Positions 18,301 to 25,655 of a DNA stretch of 64,000 nucleotides are shown here, one piece after another. Location: assembly GCF_900111765.1 (NCBI RefSeq), contig NZ_FOIB01000010.1, positions 124,001-188,000 on the forward strand, given 5' to 3'. The DNA comes from Myxococcus fulvus (GTDB lineage Bacteria; Myxococcota; Myxococcia; Myxococcales; Myxococcaceae). Position numbers and translations under genes: made by a program. The notes below the pieces were generated by a model. That model was given only the letters and a program-made list of their open reading frames with translations, had not been told where the DNA came from and searched no databases. Position 1 is the stretch's first letter. The number at the start of each line of letters is the position of its first letter.

Positions 18301-18786
18301 TCAATTACACGCTTGGGTATTGGGCTTGCAGAACCGCTCGCCCACGCAGCAGTGGTAGTTCGGGATGCAGCTCGAAGGACACCCGGGGGGCTGGGTACCG
18401 CCGCGGTAGCCCTCGCCGACGACGGTGGCGAAGCCCAGCAGCGTGGTGTGCGTCATCTCGGCGTAGAGCCGGAACTCGAAGACATTGCCCGCGGTGATCC
18501 AGGTCGCGTCGGCACAGCCGCTCGGGGCCCGGGTGAAGAGCACCTCGGACTGGCCGTTCAGGCTCAGCCACACCTCCGCCGTGGAGACGCCCGTCGTGCT
18601 CCAGCAGACGTTCGTCGTGCCGGTGTTCGTCCGGTCCAGGTTGATGCGCACGGTGGAGGGCGACGCGGTGACGTAGCCCGCGGCCAGCTCGCTCGACTGC
18701 TGGCCCAGCTCCTCCAGCTCCGGCGATTCGGACCCCGAGCAGCCCAGGACGAAGACGGCGAGCACGAACGTCAGGATGCGCTTCAT
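18301..18786 (-). CDS. Small cysteine-rich lipoprotein
   Basis: 161 residues with a signal peptide ending in VLGC (lipobox). A single beta-rich domain has strands such as TVRINLDRTNTGTTNVCWST, and the C-terminal ~30 residues carry six cysteines (CPSSCIPNYHCCVGERFC), which suggests a disulfide-stabilised knot. No family recognised. AAGGAG lies 8 nt before the ATG. It is divergent from the DUF4157 toxin gene. Confidence 0.68.
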   Translation of the reverse strand: MKRILTFVLAVFVLGCSGSESPELEELGQQSSELAAGYVTASPSTVRINLDRTNTGTTNVCWSTTGVSTAEVWLSLNGQSEVLFTRAPSGCADATWITAGNVFEFRLYAEMTHTTLLGFATVVGEGYRGGTQPPGCPSSCIPNYHCCVGERFCKPNTQACN

Positions 18787-19002
18787 GGTCAACCACTCCT
18801 TGGATGAGGTTTGCGCGCGCGAGCCGACCATGAACCCGCACGTGCGTTCAAAGAAATACGCACCGTGGGTGAATGTAGACGCCGAGGCCATTCTTGACGT
18901 CCCGCGCCGACGCGACGCGCAGGTTCAAATGTAGCCCGCTGTCTCCCTCGTCGCTGTGACGCGTCCTCGCGTACACTCCCGTCTCCAGACCAGGGGGGAG
19001 CC
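18787..19002. promoter_or_regulatory. Divergent intergenic region before the DUF4157 gene
   Basis: 216 bp separating two outward-facing genes. An AT-richer patch around 18843-18885 is the most promoter-like part. No repeat or known operator seen. Confidence 0.35.
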
Positions 19003-21774
19003 ATGCGACGCAGTGCGGCTCGGGTTCATGCGAGTCATTCATCCGAGACACGGGGCTCCGCCCCCGCGTCGCGTCCGCTCGCGTCGGTTGCGACGCAGGC
19101 CGTCGCGGCGCGCGCCGTGGGTGAGCCCGGAGTCGTCGCGCCGGGCGTCCGGTTCGACTTCAGCCGGCTCCCGCTCACCCCCAGCGTGCAGCGCGTCGCG
19201 TGCGCGGGGGGCGCCTGCGGGTGCTCATCCTGCGAGAAGAAGAAGGAGGAGGTGGCCCGGGCCGCACAGTCCGGCGTCCCGGGCGTGGGGCCTTCCGAGC
19301 ATGTGTCCGCGCACGTCGCCCGAGGCCTGGGCTCGGGTCAGCCCCTGGAGTCCTCCGCGCGTGCCTTCTTCGAGCCGCGCTTCGGCCATGACCTGGGCGG
19401 CGTGCGCATCCACACGGACGCGAGGGCGGCGGACTCGGCGCGCGCGCTCCAGGCTCGCGCGTACACGGTGGGCAGCGACATCGCCTTCCAGGAGGGGGCG
19501 TACTCACCGTCCACCCACGCGGGCCGTCGGCTGCTCGCGCATGAGCTGACGCACGTGCTGCAGCAGACCGGAGGCCGCGCCACCTCAGGGGCCCGGCTGG
19601 CCCGCTTCGCCACGGGCGGGCTGTCGGTGACCTCGCCGGGGGATGCCTCCGAGCGCGAGGCCGAGTCCATGGCGGACGCGGTGATGGCGGACGGCGCGAC
19701 GCACGAGCCCGGACGCCACCGCCTGGGCGTGGCCCGGGACTTCTCCCCGGCCCCCGCGTCCAAGTACACGGTGCCCTCACCTCCGGCGCCGCCCACGCCG
19801 CCGCCCCTCACGACGACGTCGGACGTGCCGCCGACCCAGTCGGGCACCCCCATCAACAAGAATGGGCTCGTCGCCGCCGAGGAGGGCGTCAACCTGCGCG
19901 CCTCGCCCGACACCGGCTCGGCCCCGCTGGAGCGGCTCCCGCAGAACACGCGCATGTTCGTCAGCCGCGAGCAGTCCGGCGGCTGGTACTTCGTGATGCT
20001 GGTGGATGGCCGCTTCGGCTACGTGGCCAAGTCCCACGTCACCGTGGACATGCCCGACCCGGAGGCGAAGCTGTACCGCATCGCCTCCGGAGAGACGGCG
20101 CTCGACATCGTCAAACGCTTCTACAAGTCCGACGCGACGAAGTGGGGCCAGGACGAGCGCTTCTTCGTCAACGTGCTGGTGTTCGTCAACGCGGAGCGCG
20201 GCCGCAAGGGCATCTTCAAGCCGGACCCGGAGGGAGACTGGGACACCACGCAGACGCACGCGGGCTCGCAGATCTGGATTCCGGGCGTGGAGTTCGCCAA
20301 GGCGCTCAAGGGCCAGGTCTCCTCGGGCTCCATCACCTACGAGGCCTATCAGAAGGTCAAGAACGTCATCACCGCCATCGGGGAGTTCCTGGCCGGCTCC
20401 ATCGCCTTCGTGGCGGGGCTGCTGCACGGCGTGCTCGAGTCGCTCTGGGACACGCTGGTGGGCCTGGTGGACCTGGCGAAGCTCGCGGGCAAGCTGGTGT
20501 GGAGCCTGGTGACGGGCAACCTGCTCTCCGACATCCGGGGCTTCTTCAGCGACTTGTCCAAGCTCGACTTCAAGCAGCTGGTGTCCGCGGGGCTCGACGC
20601 GCTGGACAAGAAGTGGAACGACCCGAGCATCCTCAAGCGCTGGCACTTCCGGGGCTGGATCACCGGCTACGCGCTGGCGGAGATCGTGATGCTGTTCTTC
20701 AGCGGCGGCGCGCTCACGGCGCTCAAGGGCGCGGGCAAGGCGGGCAAGTTCGCCCAGTTCCTCGCCAAGATGCCGCGCGCGGCGAAGTTCCTGGAGAAGG
20801 CCGCGGAGGCCGCCAAGGGGCTCAAGGAGGCCGAGTCCCTGCGCAAGGGCATGAAGGCGCTCACCACGGCGCGCGACTGGGCCGTGCGGGTGCTCAAGGT
20901 GCCCGGCCACATCCTGCAGAACCTCTCCGCCGAGGCGCTCGAGCGGCTCAAGCGGCTGCCCCAATGGGCCATCGAGCGCTTCAGCGAGCTGAGCGACGTG
21001 GCCAAGGCGCGCGTGCTGGGCTGCGCCTCGCCGTGCAAGGTGGACCTGGGCGCCATCCAGAAGTACCTGGCGGAGCTGGCCGCCAAGGGCGCCACCGGCG
21101 CGAAGAAGCTCACCACGCCGGAGAGCGTGCTCGTCGCGCTGCCCAAGGATTTGAACATCGGGAAGATCAAGCAGTACCTCGACGAGTACCCGGCCCTGAT
21201 GGAGCTCATCCGCAAGGCGGACCTGACGGACCTGGACCTGGCGAAGCTGGCCGACTTCATGACCGACGCGGACAAGCTCAACCCGAAGTCGGCGTACCAG
21301 ACGTTCACCCGCTACCTCACGCTGGTGGTGCCGTCGAAGACGGGTGGGGACATCGGCGCGTTCAACAAAATCGTGGAGGCGGTGGTGAAGGCGGACCCGC
21401 GCCAGGGCGCCGCCCTCAAGGGCCCCATGTTCGAGGCCTTCGCGCGCACCCACCTGCAGGAGTTCGCCGGCAAGGCCTTCACGCGGGAGACCTTCACCGT
21501 CCCCGGAGGCAAGCGCCGCACCGCGGACCGCTTCTTCGCGGACAAGGGCGAGCTGTGGGAGGTGAAGCACCAGCTCACCGACAAGGTGCCGCCCGGCCAG
21601 GTGGATGACTACCTGTCCTTCCTCGGCACGAAGGGCAACAGCACGGGGGCCGAGGTGAAGTCACTCAACTACCTGTTCCCCACGGAGGACGCCGCGAAGC
21701 TGAACTCGGCGCTCAAGGCGCGCGGCATCACCGTCTGGTATGTGAAGCAGCCCAACGTGCTGACGAAGCTCTAG
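19003..21774 (+). CDS. DUF4157 (eCIS core) effector with SH3, LysM and nuclease-like toxin domain
   Basis: 923 residues. A disordered N-terminus contains a Cys cluster (CAGGACGCSSC). DUF4157 spans about 120-200, with FGHDLGGVRIHTD and the zincin-like HELTH (180-184). A bacterial SH3 domain (about 295-350) and a LysM-like domain (about 357-430) follow. Two hydrophobic segments (about 460-490 and 556-580) precede a helical region. The C-terminal ~120 residues fit a PD-(D/E)xK nuclease-like fold: Asp842, then Glu853-Val-Lys855 in WEVKH, a Tox-REase-like toxin. DUF4157 is the best-known marker of eCIS-associated cargo, and an eCIS locus lies 16 kb away. Delivery by it is inference. A downstream gene 12 bp away is the likely immunity gene. 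Confidence 0.8.
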   Translation: MRRSAARVHASHSSETRGSAPASRPLASVATQAVAARAVGEPGVVAPGVRFDFSRLPLTPSVQRVACAGGACGCSSCEKKKEEVARAAQSGVPGVGPSEHVSAHVARGLGSGQPLESSARAFFEPRFGHDLGGVRIHTDARAADSARALQARAYTVGSDIAFQEGAYSPSTHAGRRLLAHELTHVLQQTGGRATSGARLARFATGGLSVTSPGDASEREAESMADAVMADGATHEPGRHRLGVARDFSPAPASKYTVPSPPAPPTPPPLTTTSDVPPTQSGTPINKNGLVAAEEGVNLRASPDTGSAPLERLPQNTRMFVSREQSGGWYFVMLVDGRFGYVAKSHVTVDMPDPEAKLYRIASGETALDIVKRFYKSDATKWGQDERFFVNVLVFVNAERGRKGIFKPDPEGDWDTTQTHAGSQIWIPGVEFAKALKGQVSSGSITYEAYQKVKNVITAIGEFLAGSIAFVAGLLHGVLESLWDTLVGLVDLAKLAGKLVWSLVTGNLLSDIRGFFSDLSKLDFKQLVSAGLDALDKKWNDPSILKRWHFRGWITGYALAEIVMLFFSGGALTALKGAGKAGKFAQFLAKMPRAAKFLEKAAEAAKGLKEAESLRKGMKALTTARDWAVRVLKVPGHILQNLSAEALERLKRLPQWAIERFSELSDVAKARVLGCASPCKVDLGAIQKYLAELAAKGATGAKKLTTPESVLVALPKDLNIGKIKQYLDEYPALMELIRKADLTDLDLAKLADFMTDADKLNPKSAYQTFTRYLTLVVPSKTGGDIGAFNKIVEAVVKADPRQGAALKGPMFEAFARTHLQEFAGKAFTRETFTVPGGKRRTADRFFADKGELWEVKHQLTDKVPPGQVDDYLSFLGTKGNSTGAEVKSLNYLFPTEDAAKLNSALKARGITVWYVKQPNVLTKL

Positions 21775-21786
21775 CGAGGACACGCC

Positions 21787-22509
21787 ATGGCCGAGGTGAA
21801 GTGGACCGCCAGCTCGCAGCACCATGACTGGAATGACCGGCGCGCGCCGGCGGCCTTCATCGACGCGCTCGCCCAGGCGGGGCTGGTGGGGACGGTGGAG
21901 GGGGTGTGCGGCTGGGACGAGGACGCCACGCGCCGCACGGTGAAGCTCCAGGGGCCCGGCGTGGGCGCGCGGGTGATGGCGGAGATTCCCAAGAAGGAGA
22001 AGCACCCGTTCCTCAAGGCCTGGGGGAGCACGCCCTCGCCGTGGACGCTCACGGTGGGCATCTCCCGCTTCGTCGCCGACGAGGGGCGGGTGGCGGGGCT
22101 CAACACCTTCGTCTTCCAATTCGACGGCGCGGCGTACGAGGACGAGGCGGGCTCCGCGCTCCTGCTCGCCGCCTTCCACGCGGCCCACTCGCCCGACACC
22201 ACGGAGTTCGCCGCCATCCATCCCCTGGCGCGCTACGAGGCACTGGAGACCGGCGAGTACGACTCCGCGGTGACGCTGCGGCCCATGTTCGCGGGCGTCT
22301 TCTGGGCGAGCTTCCTGGGCAAGGGGCACGTGGAGCAGTTCGACCGCGCGGTGCTCGCGCGCCTGCCGCCGGAGCGGGTGGAGTGGGTGGACGGCGGCAA
22401 GGGCCTCTTCGTCGTCACCACGCCGCGGCTCGGAGAGGCCACCACTCCGGCGGTGGAGGCGGAGATGCTGCGCCTCACCGAGGTGTTCCGCGAGGCCCGG
22501 CGGCGCTGA
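21787..22509 (+). CDS. Candidate immunity protein for the upstream toxin (Imm52-like?)
   Basis: 240 residues, cytoplasmic (no signal peptide or membrane segment), alpha/beta in pattern, with LTVGISRFVADEG in the centre and VEWVDGGKGLFVVTT near the end. It begins 12 bp after the toxin stop with GAGGA 7 nt upstream, so the pair is cotranscribed. In size and position it fits the immunity-52 family that accompanies Tox-REase-5-type toxins in myxobacteria, but I cannot confirm the family without a profile search. The toxin-immunity role is inferred from context. Confidence 0.55.
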   Translation: MAEVKWTASSQHHDWNDRRAPAAFIDALAQAGLVGTVEGVCGWDEDATRRTVKLQGPGVGARVMAEIPKKEKHPFLKAWGSTPSPWTLTVGISRFVADEGRVAGLNTFVFQFDGAAYEDEAGSALLLAAFHAAHSPDTTEFAAIHPLARYEALETGEYDSAVTLRPMFAGVFWASFLGKGHVEQFDRAVLARLPPERVEWVDGGKGLFVVTTPRLGEATTPAVEAEMLRLTEVFREARRR

Positions 22510-22527
22510 GCCACCGGGCGCCCGCGA

Positions 22528-22554
22528 GGCCCCGTCATGTCGGCTGACGGGGCC
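22528..22554. terminator. Terminator hairpin between convergent genes
   Basis: A perfect 10-bp stem (22528-22537 with 22545-22554) and a 7-nt loop, placed between the immunity-like gene and the convergent EGF-repeat gene; it could serve both. Confidence 0.75.
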
Positions 22555-22568
22555 GTCCGGAGTTCACC

Positions 22569-24449
22569 TCAGGGGTAGATGATGGCCTCGATGAGGGCCG
22601 GGTGGTCCGCGCCGCACAGCGAGTCCGCGTCGGCGCCCAGGAACACGCCGCGCAGCACGTGGTCCGCCTGGCCCTGGCGCTTCACCGTGAGCGAGTAGGG
22701 CACGGGCGTGTCGTCGGTGGGCGACGCCTCGAAGCTCGTGCTCTTCAGGCAGATGAAGTAGGTGCCGCTCGGAGGCGTGCCCTCCGGGCCGGACGGGGCC
22801 AGCGCGCCCGCCTTGGCGGGCCCGTACGCGAGCAGCTCGCCGTTGGGCGTGCGGACGATGAGGTCCTGGTCCTGCTCCCGCTCCCAGCTCGCGGTGACAC
22901 CCAGGGGGGCGCCCAGGGGCGCGCGGGCCCCGCAGACGCCGTTGGTGCACGTCTTCCCCGCGCCGCACGTGTTGCCGCAGCAGCCGCAGTTCGCGGGGTC
23001 GGTGTTGGCGTTCACGCACGCCGCGCCGCACTTCACCTGCGGCGGCGGGCAGCTGCCCGGGATGCAGTCGAAGCCGCCCGGCTGGTTCACGCACCGCTGC
23101 CCGGGGGTGCACGTGTGCGTGCCCGCGGTGCACTCGTTGATGTCGTTGCAGGTGCGGCCGTTGCCGGAGTAGCCCGCCTTGCAGGTGCAGTTGTAGCTGC
23201 CCTGGGTGTTGGAGCAGGTGGCGTTGACGGAGCACTGCGAGGTGCCGTTGGTGCACTCGTTGACGTCGTTGCAGGTGCGGCCGTCGCCGGAGTAGCCCGT
23301 CTTGCACGCGCAGGTGTAGCTGCCCTGGGTGTTGGAGCAGGTGGCGTTGACGGAGCACTGCGAGGTGCCGTTGGTGCACTCGTTGACGTCGTTGCAGGTG
23401 CGGCCGTCGCCGGAGTAGCCCGCCTTGCAGGAGCATCTGTAGCTGCCCTGGGTGTTGGAGCAGGTGGCGTTGACGGAGCACTGGGCGGTGCCGTTGGTGC
23501 ACTCGTTGATGTCGTAGCAGGTGCGGCCGTTGCCGGAGTAGCCCGCCTTGCACGCGCAGGTGTAGCTGCCGGGCGTGTTGGTGCAGGTGGCGTTGGTGGA
23601 GCACTGCGAGGTGCCGTTGGTGCACTCGTTGATGTCGTTGCAGGTGCGGCCGTTGCCGGAGTAGCCCGCCTTGCACGTGCAGGTGTAGCTGCCGGGCGTG
23701 TTGGTGCAGGTGGCGTTGACGGAGCACTGCGCGGTGCCGTTGGTGCACTCGTTGACGTCGGTGCAGACGCTGGGGGTGCCCTGGCAGGTGTAGCCGGGCT
23801 CCACCTGGCAGATGGTGCTACAGCCGTCGTTCGCCGTGCGGTTGCCGTCGTCACATGACTCGCCGGTGCTCACGCGGCCATCACCGCACAGGGGGCCGGT
23901 CGTCTCGACGGCGTCGATGAGGTAGAGGCCCGCGAGGGCGCGGTTGAGGCGCACGTAGCGGTACGGGGTGGCGTTGGAGTAGGGGACGTCCACGGAGAAG
24001 CGGCCCACGCCCAGTTGGATGAGGTTCGCCTGACCGGTGGCGATGACGGTGCGGTCGGCGCTCAGGAAGTCCACCGTGAACAGCACGGTCAGCGTCAGGC
24101 CGCCGTAGTGGATGCGCAGGGGCCCGCGGCCCTCCTCACCCTGGCCCATGTCCAGGAGCAGCGAGCCGCCGAGGATGGAGAGGACGGTGGCGCGCTGGCC
24201 GTCGGGGGCGCCCACGGCGTTGTTGGGGTTGAGGACGACGTTGAGGCCGCTGGGCGTGGCCGCGTCCGCGTACGGGTCCACCACCGCCAGCTCCGCGCTC
24301 TCTTCGGACTGGGTGTCCTCGAGCGGGCTCTCGGACTCCCCCTCCAGCGTCTCTTCTTCCTGGGGATTCGCACCACAAGCACCGAGGACGGTGCACAGCA
24401 ACACCGCGCCCAGCATGCGCCACATCGTGGCCCTTCGACTGAAATCCAT
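22569..24449 (-). CDS. EGF-repeat surface lipoprotein
   Basis: 626 residues. The signal peptide ends in VLGAC (lipobox), and an acidic stretch (EEETLEGESESPLED) follows. A beta-sandwich-like domain of about 150 residues precedes a DUF4215-like Cys motif (CDDGNRTANDGCS). Five nearly identical 41-residue EGF modules (DxNECTNGTxQCS...GYSG) and a sixth diverged one (DINECTAGTHTC) come next. DxNEC is the calcium-binding EGF consensus. A short Cys-rich spacer (CCGNTCGAGKTC) and a ~100-residue C-terminal domain end the protein. Likely an outer-surface adhesin or cell-contact protein. A start four codons upstream (24461) is possible; 24449 is preferred for its GGAG. Confidence 0.8.
   Translation of the reverse strand: MDFSRRATMWRMLGAVLLCTVLGACGANPQEEETLEGESESPLEDTQSEESAELAVVDPYADAATPSGLNVVLNPNNAVGAPDGQRATVLSILGGSLLLDMGQGEEGRGPLRIHYGGLTLTVLFTVDFLSADRTVIATGQANLIQLGVGRFSVDVPYSNATPYRYVRLNRALAGLYLIDAVETTGPLCGDGRVSTGESCDDGNRTANDGCSTICQVEPGYTCQGTPSVCTDVNECTNGTAQCSVNATCTNTPGSYTCTCKAGYSGNGRTCNDINECTNGTSQCSTNATCTNTPGSYTCACKAGYSGNGRTCYDINECTNGTAQCSVNATCSNTQGSYRCSCKAGYSGDGRTCNDVNECTNGTSQCSVNATCSNTQGSYTCACKTGYSGDGRTCNDVNECTNGTSQCSVNATCSNTQGSYNCTCKAGYSGNGRTCNDINECTAGTHTCTPGQRCVNQPGGFDCIPGSCPPPQVKCGAACVNANTDPANCGCCGNTCGAGKTCTNGVCGARAPLGAPLGVTASWEREQDQDLIVRTPNGELLAYGPAKAGALAPSGPEGTPPSGTYFICLKSTSFEASPTDDTPVPYSLTVKRQGQADHVLRGVFLGADADSLCGADHPALIEAIIYP
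23127..23764 (-). repeat. 123-bp tandem repeats encoding calcium-binding EGF modules
   Basis: Five complete repeats with a 123-bp period (landmark GTGCACTCGTTGA recurring at about 23250, 23373, 23496, 23619 and 23742) plus a diverged one at about 23127. High DNA identity beyond the Cys codons suggests recent expansion or gene conversion. Confidence 0.85.
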
Positions 24450-24696
24450 GTCTCGCTCCATTCCAATCGCTCAACGACGGGCTTCCCGGGGGATGTCCCC
24501 TGGGCGGAAGCCGCCGGAGCGCATGGAAGGCACGATGTGGGCTTCGTGCCTGGAGCAAGGGGGGCTCGTCGCCCCCGACCCGTGTGCCAAGCGACAGGCG
24601 TGTCGTTGAGTATCGCGGTGTCGCGTGGAGGCGGACATCGGGGAGGCCCGGCGAGGCAGCGTGGAGTGCTTGCCCGTGCGGGCCTCCCGGCGGGCT

Positions 24697-25524
24697 TCAG
24701 CGCTTGCGGCGCCACGCCTTGAGCTCGGCCTTCTTCTCCGCGCCCAGCGCGTCCAGCCGCGCCTGCCAGCGCTCGCGGTGCGGCCTGAGCGCGGCCACCA
24801 CGGCGCGGGCCACGACGAGGTTGCGGTACCACTTGGCGTCGGAGGGGACGATGCACCAGGGCGCCTGCTTCGTGGAGGTGCGCGCGAAGACGTCCTGGTA
24901 GGCCCGGGTGTAGTCCGCCCAGTGCTTGCGGTCCTCCCAGTCCCCGGCGCTGATCTTCCACGCCTTGCGCGGCTCCTTCTCCCGGTCCATCAGGCGCTGC
25001 TCCTGCTCCTCGCGGCTGATGTGGAGGAAGAACTTCAGAACGAGGGTGCCGTGCTCGACGAGCATCTCCTCGAAGTCCAGGATGTGGCCGTAGCGCTCCT
25101 TCCAGAGGGACGGGGGCGCCAGCTCGTGCACGCGCACGGCGAGCACGTCCTCGTAGTGGGAGCGGTTGAAGATGGCGGTCTCGCCCAGGCGCGGGGTGTG
25201 GCGGTGGATGCGCCAGAGGAAGTCGTGCTCGCGCTCCTCCAGCGTGGGGGCCGCGAACGACGCGACGGAGACGCCCCGGGGGTTGAGGCTGCCCACCACG
25301 TGCTTGATGGTGCCGTCCTTGCCCGCGGTGTCGCGGCCCTGCAGGACGATGAGCACCGAGTTGAGCCGCGAGCCCCACATCAGGTCCTGGAGGTCGAACA
25401 GCTCCTCGCCCAGGGCCTCGAACTCCGCCTTCGCGTCGGTCTTCTGTTCGTGCTTCGGAGGCGTGGTGGGGAGCTTCTCCAACCGCACCTTCGCTCCCTG
25501 ACTCGCGCTGGTGATGAGCTGCAT
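24697..25524 (-). CDS. ppk2: PPK2-family polyphosphate kinase
   Basis: 275 residues of the single-domain PPK2 type, which moves phosphate between polyphosphate and nucleotides (NDP or NMP) in the cytoplasm. Walker A is GRDTAGKD (63-70), exactly the PPK2 form. The lid and Walker B region read FNRSHYEDVL and VRVHEL. The C-terminal half has the conserved DWEDRKHWADYTRAY. Whether it acts on AMP, ADP or GDP cannot be told. The ATG at 25524 has AAAGGA 5 nt upstream. A GC-rich nested hairpin (24672-24695) just after the stop may terminate it. Confidence 0.85.
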   Translation of the reverse strand: MQLITSASQGAKVRLEKLPTTPPKHEQKTDAKAEFEALGEELFDLQDLMWGSRLNSVLIVLQGRDTAGKDGTIKHVVGSLNPRGVSVASFAAPTLEEREHDFLWRIHRHTPRLGETAIFNRSHYEDVLAVRVHELAPPSLWKERYGHILDFEEMLVEHGTLVLKFFLHISREEQEQRLMDREKEPRKAWKISAGDWEDRKHWADYTRAYQDVFARTSTKQAPWCIVPSDAKWYRNLVVARAVVAALRPHRERWQARLDALGAEKKAELKAWRRKR

Positions 25525-25655
25525 GACGTCCTTTCGATGAGGCGTCGGTCCGGAACGCAGCGTGCCACCCGAGGCGTCCGGGGCTGAAGCAATCGTGCGG
25601 GCGCCGTGATGACTTCGTGAAGATGTGAGCACAGTCGGGCACGTACCTTGGCCGC

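Noticed and set aside
19540..19554. HELTH motif taken as proof of protease activity in the DUF4157 protein
   Set aside because: The HExxH is part of the DUF4157 domain, but a third zinc ligand is not clear and the domain is better supported as a delivery marker.
23127..23764. Regular 123-bp repeats considered as a CRISPR array
   Set aside because: Whole units repeat with no unique spacers, and they are coding for EGF modules.
22602..23858. Plus-strand frame of Val/Ala/Gly repeats
   Set aside because: It is the complement of the EGF repeat array; the repeats make sense only on the minus strand with Cys and DxNEC signatures.
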